In this document: one piece after another, positions 18,242 to 26,335 of the stretch
How the letters are laid out: every line of letters starts with the position of its first letter
How positions within the stretch are numbered: the stretch's first letter is position 1
NCBI GenBank assembly: GCA_028338895.1
Contig: JAOLAV010000006.1
Location: forward strand, 1-46,710
Length of the DNA: 46,710 nucleotides
Direction: 5' to 3'
DNA from: Fidelibacterota bacterium
Lineage (GTDB): Bacteria > Fidelibacterota > Marinisomatia > Marinisomatales > UBA1611
Program-made: the position numbers and the translations under genes
The notes under the pieces: model-generated
What the model saw: the letters and a program-made list of their open reading frames with translations, nothing else
Told to the model about the DNA's origin: nothing
The model's database searches: none

Positions 18242-19207
18242 TTGAAAGTTAAAATTACAGGGACAGGACTCTACCTTCCACCAATTATACAAACGTCAGA
18301 AGACCTTGCTCCATTGATTGGAAAATCAGCGGAGTGGATTATAAATAAATCTGGAGTAAAGGAAAGACGTGTTTCACAAATAGATGTTGATAAAATGGGT
18401 GCAATTGCAGGCAAAGAAGCAATTGGAAATGGAACCTTACCCGATCTAATCATAAATGCATCAGGAGTCCCAAAACAAACAATACCAGATACATCCACTT
18501 TCTACCAAAAAGCAATGGGGCTAAAAGGAATACCATCATTTAGTATTCATTGTACATGTCTCTCTTTTATAACCGCTTTTCATACTGCAAGCTCTTTTAT
18601 TCAATCAAAAGCCTATAAAAAGATTCTAATTATTTCGTCTGACCGAGGAACACGTGGAAGAAACTTTAATGAACCGGAGAGTGCATCCTTGCTCGGAGAT
18701 GGCGCGGCAGCAATTATCTTAGAGCCGACCACAACATCTGATCAGAGTGAACTTATTTATTTTAAGATGAAGACTTGGCCTGACGGTGCACACTTGACTG
18801 AAGTCAGAGGTGGTGGAACCAATAAGCATCCTCAAGACACTGAAACTTTACCCTCTGATAACTTATTCTCAATGGATGGACCTGGTATTTATAAGATAGC
18901 TCGTAAACAAGTATATCGGATTATGCTGCAGGCTTTAAAAGAAACTAAATTAGCCCGTGAAGACATCGATTGGATTATTCCTCATCAAGCATCAGGAAAA
19001 GCAGTCGAAGCTTATATTTCTACTGGTGGCTTTAAAAAAGAAAAAGTTATTAATATTGTCTCTGATTTTGGAAACTGTGTTGCTGCATCCGTGCCCATGG
19101 CTCTTACAAAAACGATTCAAAGTGGTAAAATAAAACGAGGAGAAAAAATTTTATTAATTGGTACGGGTGCAGGACTATCCGCTGCTTGTGCTTTAATACA
19201 ATACTAG
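18242..19207 (+). CDS. FabH-like (KAS III) ketosynthase
   Basis: Decarboxylating or Claisen-condensing thiolase-fold enzyme of 321 aa. The catalytic triad is complete: Cys106 (SIHCTCLSFITAF), His248 (IIPHQASGK) and Asn278 (DFGNCVAAS). LLGDGAAAIIL and the C-terminal LLIGTGAGLSAACALIQY are KAS III hallmarks. Housekeeping FabH has an AAC triplet at the nucleophile; here it is CTC, which suggests a specialised substrate (longer acyl or aryl starter). Translation must start at TTG 18242, since the conserved N-terminus begins right there and no ATG is available. It ends the plus-strand operon. It could also act in alkyl-quinolone- or OleA-type chemistry. Confidence 0.85.
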   Translation: MKVKITGTGLYLPPIIQTSEDLAPLIGKSAEWIINKSGVKERRVSQIDVDKMGAIAGKEAIGNGTLPDLIINASGVPKQTIPDTSTFYQKAMGLKGIPSFSIHCTCLSFITAFHTASSFIQSKAYKKILIISSDRGTRGRNFNEPESASLLGDGAAAIILEPTTTSDQSELIYFKMKTWPDGAHLTEVRGGGTNKHPQDTETLPSDNLFSMDGPGIYKIARKQVYRIMLQALKETKLAREDIDWIIPHQASGKAVEAYISTGGFKKEKVINIVSDFGNCVAASVPMALTKTIQSGKIKRGEKILLIGTGAGLSAACALIQY

Positions 19208-19213
19208 TATCTA

Positions 19214-19984
19214 TTATTTTGTTTTTATCAAAAAAGAATTTGAAAACATTTCATCTTTAAGACCGATATTAGCCTTAAATGATTGAATTTTCATCAGAGT
19301 TTTATTACCGTTTAACTTTCTCATTTCCATTTTACCTGGTGTTAAATAGCCATCTTTTTCAATGAAATTGGTTAAGTACAATGTTTTTTCCATGGTTGAT
19401 TCACTTGTGTAGAACTCAACTTTAATTATTTGCCAATTTTGAGTATTTACCCATATTTTTTTTGAATAATAAGAGCTCTCACCTTTTGGCCAGGACATAA
19501 TAACTTTACATTGATTACCATCTAGATATTCAGTTCCGATAATAACCAGACTATCCGAACTGTAATTCATACTCTCGAGGTCTTCATAAATAAAATCTGT
19601 ATTTAAAAAAGTTTTTGACTTTTCTTTTGTTTGGATTCGTTTTGCTTTTTTTAATTTTGGTAGAAAAAACCACTGATCGCTTTTTCCATTACGATAAACC
19701 CAGCTAAGAAGCCCAGTACCTTTTACTATTTTTGGACTTTGAAATTTAGCTAAAGATTTAGATGTAAATTTTCCGGAATTATATAACTTAGTATAGCGTA
19801 TAAACTCACGTGTCTTTACTTTTTTCTTACCACGTTTTTCCCTTGTGATCTCAAGCTTTATTTCCATAATAGAGGTTTGTGGCTTTTCCGTTTGATAGAC
19901 ATATTTCATAATGTCTAATGCTGTTAATTCATCCGACTTTGCCATAGAAAAAAGAAAAAGAGAGACGTATAAAAGTTTAATCAT
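19214..19984 (-). CDS. LolA-like periplasmic lipid carrier, module 2
   Basis: 256-aa exported protein of the same LolA-like type as the one at 7265-8017. It has a signal peptide (MIKLLYVSLFLFSMAKS). Family segments are KSDQWFFLPKLKKAKRIQTK, FLNTDFIYEDLESM and YYSKKIWVNTQNWQIIKVEF. The order of motifs equals that of module 1, so they are diverged paralogs. Its start overlaps the end of the 104-aa membrane protein gene by 8 bases, so it is coupled to the RND gene upstream. It would accept a hydrophobic substrate in the periplasm. Confidence 0.8.
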   Translation of the reverse strand: MIKLLYVSLFLFSMAKSDELTALDIMKYVYQTEKPQTSIMEIKLEITREKRGKKKVKTREFIRYTKLYNSGKFTSKSLAKFQSPKIVKGTGLLSWVYRNGKSDQWFFLPKLKKAKRIQTKEKSKTFLNTDFIYEDLESMNYSSDSLVIIGTEYLDGNQCKVIMSWPKGESSYYSKKIWVNTQNWQIIKVEFYTSESTMEKTLYLTNFIEKDGYLTPGKMEMRKLNGNKTLMKIQSFKANIGLKDEMFSNSFLIKTK

Positions 19985-20291
19985 CTTTATTCTCTGAGTT
20001 TATGACAAAAAAAATAGATAGAGGTGTAAATAGGATACTTATAATTGAGATCATTAAATAATCTTGTTTGTATTTTAGTTCAACATACCCAGCAATTTGT
20101 AAACATATAAATACATATAAAATTAAAATAAAATCTAAATAAAATTTAAAAAGATAAAAAAAGATCTCTGTAAAAGATTGATTTAATGTAGCGACAACAA
20201 AACCCGAAATACTTATCCCGTATAAAACAAGGGCTAATGTTATAACCAATAAAAAAGAGCTTATTTTTTTATCTGTTTTTGCTTGTTTCAT
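19977..20291 (-). CDS. small integral membrane protein between RND exporter and LolA-like carrier
   Basis: 104-aa protein, unrecognised. A short basic cytoplasmic N-terminus (MKQAKTDKK) is followed by three predicted membrane helices at about 11-32, 45-68 and 78-98. It overlaps the RND gene by 4 bases at its start and the LolA-like gene by 8 bases at its end. That tight packing implies it belongs to the transporter. Module 1 has no counterpart. It could be a small accessory subunit of the exporter. Confidence 0.7.
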   Translation of the reverse strand: MKQAKTDKKISSFLLVITLALVLYGISISGFVVATLNQSFTEIFFYLFKFYLDFILILYVFICLQIAGYVELKYKQDYLMISIISILFTPLSIFFVINSENKDD

Positions 20292-22576
20292 TTATATAAA
20301 AACTTAGGGTTTAATAAGCTCATTAGTGCTGGTAAAATTGCAAGGGCACCAAATAAGCAAAATGTAATTGAGCTCATCACGAGGATGCCAAAAATTTGTA
20401 CTGGAACAAAGACTGAAAATAATAATGATGAAAAACCGATAATGACCGATAAACCATTAAAGAGTATTCCTTTCCCTGATATTTTAAAAGTATTTACAAT
20501 AGCATCATCAATCCCATCTCCAGATCGAATATGGTCCCTTAAATGCCATAAAAAGTGAACTGTATAGTCGACTCCAACCCCAACTAAAATACAGGTTAAC
20601 ATGGAAGTCGTCATGTTCAATGGAATATCTAAATATCCCATAAGGCCGAACATCATTGCGACAGATACAGCCATTGGTAATGTAGATAAAACCCCACCTA
20701 GAAATGATTTAAAAACAAACGTCATGATGACAAGTATAATAATTAATGAACAAAAAAGACTCACAAGCTGACCTCTTACTATTAAACGACTCAAAACACC
20801 CATTAAGGTAGCGGCACCAGATAATTCTATCGGAGGAGAATCATAAAAGTTAGCAGCAATAAACTGTTTTGTATCCTCTACAATATCAGCGATTGCTGAT
20901 GTTTGCACTTCTTTAAGTCTTAAAAAAATTTGAGTATTTTCAGGCTCTTCAACATCATCTAGGATTAGATCAAATTCATCTCCTTCAGCTGAAAGAGAAT
21001 AGAGAAACATGTATTGGGATATAAGCTCTCGATCGTCTGGGATGATCTCTAAGAAAGGATCTCCGCCATTGAATCCTGAATTCATTTTTTTAATAACATC
21101 AACTATGGAATATGTTTTTGTAACAATTTCAAATCGATCTTTAATATGACTTGTCAAGAGTTCAATATTATTTAAAATTTTCGGATCAAAAATATCACCC
21201 TCAACTAAAATACTCATTTGAGTAGAGCCACCGAAAGCCTCACCTATTTTTGTATTGGCAATCCTTAATTTTGATGTTTCTGGAAAATAGTTATCCGGGT
21301 TTGTATCTACTTTTAGATCTTTTATTCCTAATGAAATCCAAATACCAAGTATTGTAAACGAAATAAGAACAGGAATTCTATTTTCAGAAAAAAACTTAGC
21401 CATACCGACAAGAAAGCTATTAATAAGCGTCATACTTTTATCTTTCATGATATAATGAGGCCTAGAGACTAAAACGAGTACAGATGGTATTAAAAAAATG
21501 CTCAATACAAAAGAGACAAGAATACCAAATGAAATTAATAAGCCCATCTCCCTTGCTCTAGGTAATGCATGAGTAAATAAACTTAAAAAACTGATTATTG
21601 TTGTTAGTCCAGCCAGTAATATTGGAACGCCAACTTTCCGTATTGTTTTTCTTAAAATTTGACCTCGAGTAGATAAGGTATCGGACTTTGAATATTCAAA
21701 ATAATGAGATATAATATGGATACCATAATTATTAGCAATTGCAATGAGCATCACTGGAATAAGTGTGCCAATAAAAGCCATGGACATATTTAGCCAACCC
21801 ATAATACCAAACGTCCAGATGATTGAACACACAACAACAAAAAAAGGAAGAAAAACACCCGTCCAGCTTCTGAAAGAAAGCATCAATAAGAAGATTCCAA
21901 GACCTATTGCAATAGGAGTAAAAACTCTCATATCTCTTTGCATATTATCAATGATTGTCGCCTGCGTGATAGGAAGACTTGAAACAAAGAAATCCTCAGG
22001 GTCACTAAAATCATCGACTAAGTCATAAATATTTTTTCGGAATTCAAATTCATCATATTCAAATGATGAATTAATTTGCCCGATAAAACACATTTTTTTA
22101 TAATCTGAGGAGATCAGATTATTAATAACACCAGCTCTGTTTAATTGTTCGAGAAACAGAATATATTCAGTTGAATCATTTGGTACAGAGGTTAAAAGAG
22201 GTTCAATTTTAAAACCATCTTTTGTTGGAAGAATATGTTTCTGTGTAAAGATTGATGTGACTCGGCTAATGAGGGGAATTGATTCGAGAGAGTCCTGAAA
22301 AGAGGATAACTTTTCTATGGAACGTTCATTAAAGAGACTATCCGACTCTACGGCAATAATGATTATATCACTTCCTGAAAACAGCTCATCTACTTTTTCC
22401 ATAGTCTCTACGATCGGATGGTTTCTTGGAAGCATGGACTTGAAACTCGGGTCCATTTCAAGATTGAAGATTTTCCAACCCAGGACAACAGTTATAAAAA
22501 AAACAACAGCTATTATCGTGCGAGGATACCGCGCATCAAGATTAAAAAGCCAATTTGAGATTGTTCTGAGATTCAT
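20288..22576 (-). CDS. RND-superfamily (MMPL-type) exporter, module 2
   Basis: 762-aa inner-membrane exporter with the duplicated RND layout: helix 1 at about 18-37, a periplasmic domain, a bundle at about 210-375, helix 7 near 400, a second periplasmic domain, and a bundle at about 600-755. Motifs in the helix-4 positions are AIANNYGIHIISHYFEY and GVGVDYTVHFLWHLRD. The matching site in the first half of module 1 is NSDGVHVV, so the acidic residue there is replaced by Asn-Tyr here. The neighbours (104-aa membrane protein, LolA-like carrier) form a three-gene operon. It probably moves a lipid rather than drugs. Confidence 0.88.
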   Translation of the reverse strand: MNLRTISNWLFNLDARYPRTIIAVVFFITVVLGWKIFNLEMDPSFKSMLPRNHPIVETMEKVDELFSGSDIIIIAVESDSLFNERSIEKLSSFQDSLESIPLISRVTSIFTQKHILPTKDGFKIEPLLTSVPNDSTEYILFLEQLNRAGVINNLISSDYKKMCFIGQINSSFEYDEFEFRKNIYDLVDDFSDPEDFFVSSLPITQATIIDNMQRDMRVFTPIAIGLGIFLLMLSFRSWTGVFLPFFVVVCSIIWTFGIMGWLNMSMAFIGTLIPVMLIAIANNYGIHIISHYFEYSKSDTLSTRGQILRKTIRKVGVPILLAGLTTIISFLSLFTHALPRAREMGLLISFGILVSFVLSIFLIPSVLVLVSRPHYIMKDKSMTLINSFLVGMAKFFSENRIPVLISFTILGIWISLGIKDLKVDTNPDNYFPETSKLRIANTKIGEAFGGSTQMSILVEGDIFDPKILNNIELLTSHIKDRFEIVTKTYSIVDVIKKMNSGFNGGDPFLEIIPDDRELISQYMFLYSLSAEGDEFDLILDDVEEPENTQIFLRLKEVQTSAIADIVEDTKQFIAANFYDSPPIELSGAATLMGVLSRLIVRGQLVSLFCSLIIILVIMTFVFKSFLGGVLSTLPMAVSVAMMFGLMGYLDIPLNMTTSMLTCILVGVGVDYTVHFLWHLRDHIRSGDGIDDAIVNTFKISGKGILFNGLSVIIGFSSLLFSVFVPVQIFGILVMSSITFCLFGALAILPALMSLLNPKFLYK

Positions 22577-22657
22577 AGTATTAAAGATAATAAATTTAAG
22601 GGTTTCAATTAAAGAAAAGTATCCGTTCTAAAGTTTTTTTTATTTAACCATTAAATT

Positions 22658-23287
22658 ATGTCAAAGCAAAAACCAGCGCTCAATAAATCAGTAATATTAT
22701 TTGGAAATGGAGAAGTTCCTAAACATAAAAGAGCACTAGAAATACTAGAAAGTTCATCATCATACATTTGTATAGATGGAGGAGCAGATAAATTAAAAGC
22801 TCTTGGTTTCGAACCCACTTTAATTCTTGGAGATCTTGATTCTGTATCCGAAAAACATGATTGTAAAATAATTAGATTAGAAGATGAGTCAGCATCTGAT
22901 TTAGAAAAAAGTATCTTATGGTGTTTAGATAATAATGTAGATCAGATATCTCTTTTGGGATTTTCAGGCCTTCGTGATGACCATAACCTTTTGGCGCTAC
23001 AGACTCTAAAAATATATTCTAAAGATATTAGACTAACCCTATACTCTAATTTCTCAAAAATAATATGCATAAAAGAAAAAATGGTTTTTAAGTCTACACC
23101 AGGTCAAACTGTATCTATCGTCACATCAGAAAAAGGCACCAATCTTTCTACACACGGACTTAAATATGCTTTAAAGGATAAAAAGCTAGACCATATAACT
23201 CAAGGTTTAAGCAATATAGCAATCGGTAATCAGTTTAGCGTAGAAGCCTCTAAATGGGTCTGGGTCTTCCAAAACTACACCTCTTAG
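22658..23287 (+). CDS. thiN: thiamine pyrophosphokinase
   Basis: Transfers pyrophosphate from ATP to thiamine, giving the cofactor TPP. 209 aa, normal for the family. Conserved elements are CIDGGADKLKALG (38-50), LILGDLDS (55-62), the SASDLEKSI stretch (78-86) and LLGFSGLRDDHNL (99-111), which together form the nucleotide and thiamine site. The C-terminal domain carries the usual TPK beta-sandwich (TPGQTVSIV, LSTHGLKYALKD). It lies 4 bases upstream of a sodium symporter gene. No TPP riboswitch was seen in the 81-bp upstream gap. Confidence 0.9.
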   Translation: MSKQKPALNKSVILFGNGEVPKHKRALEILESSSSYICIDGGADKLKALGFEPTLILGDLDSVSEKHDCKIIRLEDESASDLEKSILWCLDNNVDQISLLGFSGLRDDHNLLALQTLKIYSKDIRLTLYSNFSKIICIKEKMVFKSTPGQTVSIVTSEKGTNLSTHGLKYALKDKKLDHITQGLSNIAIGNQFSVEASKWVWVFQNYTS

Positions 23288-23291
23288 CTAC

Positions 23292-24677
23292 ATGCATTTG
23301 ATTGACTCCGGCATCATACTAGGCTACTTTTTATTCCTGCTTTGGGTTGGTTTTTTTCGACAAAAATCGAATCCTAAAACAACGGATAGTTTTATCCTTT
23401 CTGGAAGGAGGCTAAGTCTTATAGGCTTTGTTGCCACCTTAGTTACAACATGGTATGGAGCTATTCTTGGTATTGGAGAGAATACATATTTATACGGAAT
23501 TCAAACTTGGTTTATCTTTTCTTTTCCATATTATATCTTTGCTCTGATTTATGCTTTTTTTATTGCTCCGAACATTCGAAAAAAAGGGTTTGTTTCTATC
23601 CCGGATCATTTTCACGCACATTTTGGTGAAAAGTCTGGAATTATATCAGCTATTCTGATTATTTTCTTAGCAAGTCCAGCTCCGTACATACTTAGTATGG
23701 GAGTACTCATACAGTATTTTTTTAATATTGCTCTTGGAACCTCCTTAATTATTGCAACTCTATTCAGCATATTTTATTTATGGAATGGTGGATTTTCAGC
23801 AGTTGTTCGAACAGATCTTTTTCAATTTATCTGTATGTTTTTAAGTTTTTTTATTCTTTTTGGTTTCTTATGGGAAAAAATTGGTAGCCCTTTACAGATT
23901 ATTGAAAACTTACCTAAGAATTTCACAGATCCATTGGGAGGGAATACAGTTCAATATGTTCTCGTTTGGTTTTTTATTGCTGCTTGGACTTTTATTGATC
24001 CAGGATTTTTCCAACGATGTGCAGCAGCTAAAACTCCCGAAATAGCAAAAAAAGGGATTTTAATCGCTATTGGTTTTTGGGCTATTTTTGATACTTTAAC
24101 CCTTTTTTGTGGTTTATATGCGATCAACTATTTAAAGACAGACCAAGCTTTACTTACTTATCCTTTATTGGCCATCAATATTTTACCTGTTGGGTTTCTT
24201 GGTTTATTCATGACAGGTATCTTTGCTATAATTATGTCCACAATTGACTCACTGAGTTTTATAAGTGCGATTACATTTGGTCGAGATATTTTATGGCGCT
24301 TAAACCATAAACCCGAGCATAAAAAGAGCATCATTCCTTTCATTAAAACAGGATTAATTTTCATATCTACTATTTCACTTACTTTGGCTTATTTGATCCC
24401 ATCAGTTGTGGGTTTATTATTTACTCTTGGATCAATCATTATTCCGGCATTAATCCTACCATTCATCGTTTCATTAATTGTAAAAGACTTCAGCCTTCCT
24501 GAGAAGCTCTCTATTCAATGGATACTTATTCCACTTTTTATATCATTTCTTTGGCTATTATTATCCAAAACTCAAGGACTTATTTTTTTAAAGATCGAAC
24601 CATTTTATCCTGGAATGATTGGTTCATTCCTGTATTATTTCATCATCATAAGAGGTCATCAATGGCAATTGAAATAG
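23292..24677 (+). CDS. sodium:solute symporter family transporter
   Basis: 461-aa polytopic membrane protein of the SSS family (LeuT fold, about 12-13 helices). Family features include FILSGRRLSLIGFVATLVTT after helix 1 and GFFQRCAAAKTPEIAKKG in the middle. The sodium-site helix motif is GIFAIIMSTIDSLSFISA. The substrate cannot be read from the sequence. Because it is coupled to thiamine pyrophosphokinase, thiamine or a thiamine precursor is the best guess; SSS proteins (ThiV type) are already proposed as thiamine transporters. The downstream CYTH gene overlaps its last 16 bases. Confidence 0.85.
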   Translation: MHLIDSGIILGYFLFLLWVGFFRQKSNPKTTDSFILSGRRLSLIGFVATLVTTWYGAILGIGENTYLYGIQTWFIFSFPYYIFALIYAFFIAPNIRKKGFVSIPDHFHAHFGEKSGIISAILIIFLASPAPYILSMGVLIQYFFNIALGTSLIIATLFSIFYLWNGGFSAVVRTDLFQFICMFLSFFILFGFLWEKIGSPLQIIENLPKNFTDPLGGNTVQYVLVWFFIAAWTFIDPGFFQRCAAAKTPEIAKKGILIAIGFWAIFDTLTLFCGLYAINYLKTDQALLTYPLLAINILPVGFLGLFMTGIFAIIMSTIDSLSFISAITFGRDILWRLNHKPEHKKSIIPFIKTGLIFISTISLTLAYLIPSVVGLLFTLGSIIIPALILPFIVSLIVKDFSLPEKLSIQWILIPLFISFLWLLLSKTQGLIFLKIEPFYPGMIGSFLYYFIIIRGHQWQLK

Positions 24678-25135
24678 AAAAAAAGTTTCTTATTAAACAC
24701 ATTCCTTTCGAACGAGTACAATATTCCCACAAGATTAAACAAGGTTACATTGTCAGCGATAAAAAAAAAGTCATCCGTGTTAGGGAAAAAGGTAATGATT
24801 ATTTTATAACCATTAAAGGCAATAAAATCGGGATCTCTCGATCTGAATTTGAATATAAAATCCCAAAAAGCGATGCTTTAGAATTATTGGAAAATTTTTG
24901 CGAACTAGACTCCATAATTAAAACAAGGCATTATGTGAAACATCATGGCCATACCTGGGAGATTGACGAATTTCATGGAGAAAATGAAGGTCTAGTGGTT
25001 GCAGAGATTGAACTAGATTCAGAAGATGAACAGTTTGATATTCCAGAGTGGGTTTTAGAAGAGGTAACTCCTGACCCTCGCTATTATAATATGAACCTGA
25101 CTGTAAATCCTTTTAGTCAATGGAAAGAGAAATAA
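24662..25135 (+). CDS. CYTH-domain triphosphate tunnel metalloenzyme
   Basis: 157-aa protein whose start carries the CYTH signature ExExK (MAIEIEKKFLI; Glu4, Glu6, Lys8). Conserved charged residues line the tunnel: VIRVREKG, FITIKGNKIGISRSEFEY, WEIDEFHGENEGLVVAEIEL. CYTH enzymes hydrolyse triphosphates such as inorganic PPPi or thiamine triphosphate, or make cAMP. An upstream in-frame ATG at 24518 exists, but the family start and an AGAGG site at 24651 fix the start at 24662. The overlap with the symporter and the nearby kinase make thiamine triphosphatase an attractive guess. Confidence 0.85.
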   Translation: MAIEIEKKFLIKHIPFERVQYSHKIKQGYIVSDKKKVIRVREKGNDYFITIKGNKIGISRSEFEYKIPKSDALELLENFCELDSIIKTRHYVKHHGHTWEIDEFHGENEGLVVAEIELDSEDEQFDIPEWVLEEVTPDPRYYNMNLTVNPFSQWKEK

Positions 25136-25193
25136 TAGGTTATAGTGGAACGGATAAAGAAAAAAATAAGTACTTAAAAGAATAAATATACAC

Positions 25194-25223
25194 CAGTAGG
25201 CTAAAATTTAATCTAGCCTACTG
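25194..25223. terminator. bidirectional hairpin between convergent genes
   Basis: A perfect 10-bp inverted repeat (CAGTAGGCTA / TAGCCTACTG) with a 10-base AT loop. It lies in the 110-bp gap between the stops of the CYTH gene (plus) and the aldolase gene (minus). T-rich but imperfect tracts follow on both strands. A shared terminator is the natural reading. Confidence 0.7.
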
Positions 25224-25245
25224 TATAAATTGTATAAACTAAAAC

Positions 25246-26319
25246 CTAAGAGGCTAGTGTTTTTCCAACGGATCCAAGATCAGTGAAAGCTTCATCCAAA
25301 CGCTCAACCATAGATTCCTCTCCTGCTCGTAAATACTTTCTAGGATCATACTGTTTTTTGTAAGGTGTTCCATTTTCTGGGTCAATTTGATGTTTAAATG
25401 CTTTGTGGTTTTCTTCAACATAACTTCCAATTGCTTTGGAGTAAGCAAATTGCGTATCTGTATCAATATTCATTTTAAACACACCGTATGTTAGAGCCTC
25501 TGCAATTTTTGCTTTATCGGAACCTGAACCACCATGGAAAACTAGATCCAGTGGCTTCTCATCTGTAGTACATGTCTTTTGTACCAAATCTTGAGAATTT
25601 TTCAGAATTTCAGGACGAAGCTTTACGTTTCCAGGTTTGTAGACTCCATGCACATTACCGAATGATGCAGCTAAGCTAAAATGTCCAATAGGTGAAAGTA
25701 ATTGGTATGCCCTCAGGCAATCTTCTGGTTGCGTATACAACAATGGGTTATCGGCACCAATATCATCGTCAGATCCAACGCCATCTTCCTCCCCACCAGT
25801 CACACCTAATTCAATTTCAAGGCTAAGACCAATAGGGGCCATTCTTTTCAACAAACGCTCACACTCAGAAAGATTAAAATCAATGTCTTCAGCTGAAAGG
25901 TCTAACATGTGAGAAGAAAATAAGGGTGACCCTGTTTTTTCAAAATGTTTTTCACTATGTCCAACAAGAGCCTCTACCCATGGTATCAAACCCTTATTTG
26001 CATGGTCTGTATGTAAAACAACACAGATACCATATTTTTCGGCAAGAAGATGTACGTGCTGAGCTGCAGACACACTACCGAGAACTTTAGCTTCAAATTC
26101 ATTGGATAAACTTTTTCCAGCAAAGAACTGGCCACCGCTATTGGAGAACTGAACGATAACATCAGATTTATTTTTTGCTGCTGCTTCCATGACAGCGTTA
26201 ACAGAATTTGTTCCTACAGCGTTGACAGCAGGTAATGCATAACCACCCTCTTTTGCTGCTTTCAATAATGTTTGGTAATCCTCTCCAGTTACTACACCTG
26301 GTTTTAATGAATGCGACAT
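25246..26319 (-). CDS. fbaA: class II fructose-bisphosphate aldolase
   Basis: Zinc aldolase interconverting fructose-1,6-bisphosphate with DHAP and glyceraldehyde-3-phosphate. From the ATG at 26319 it is 357 aa, almost the E. coli FbaA length, and type A by sequence (LKPGVVTGEDYQ, ALPAVNAVGTNSVNAV). Catalytic Asp105 and zinc ligand His106 are in VVLHTDHANKG. His224 (GNVHGVYKPG) and His262 (LVFHGGSGS) complete the site. An AGGAGC ribosome site precedes 26319, so a possible in-frame extension to 26349 is rejected. It follows the phosphofructokinase gene by 16 bases in the same operon. Confidence 0.95.
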   Translation of the reverse strand: MSHSLKPGVVTGEDYQTLLKAAKEGGYALPAVNAVGTNSVNAVMEAAAKNKSDVIVQFSNSGGQFFAGKSLSNEFEAKVLGSVSAAQHVHLLAEKYGICVVLHTDHANKGLIPWVEALVGHSEKHFEKTGSPLFSSHMLDLSAEDIDFNLSECERLLKRMAPIGLSLEIELGVTGGEEDGVGSDDDIGADNPLLYTQPEDCLRAYQLLSPIGHFSLAASFGNVHGVYKPGNVKLRPEILKNSQDLVQKTCTTDEKPLDLVFHGGSGSDKAKIAEALTYGVFKMNIDTDTQFAYSKAIGSYVEENHKAFKHQIDPENGTPYKKQYDPRKYLRAGEESMVERLDEAFTDLGSVGKTLAS

Positions 26320-26335
26320 AGTGCTCCTTTTATAA

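Noticed and set aside
22577-22657. TPP riboswitch upstream of thiamine pyrophosphokinase
   Set aside because: The 81-bp AT-rich gap lacks the conserved CTGAGA and ACCTGA elements.
24518-24661. N-terminal extension of the CYTH protein
   Set aside because: It lies in the coding region of the symporter in another frame, and the CYTH motif plus a ribosome site place the start at 24662.
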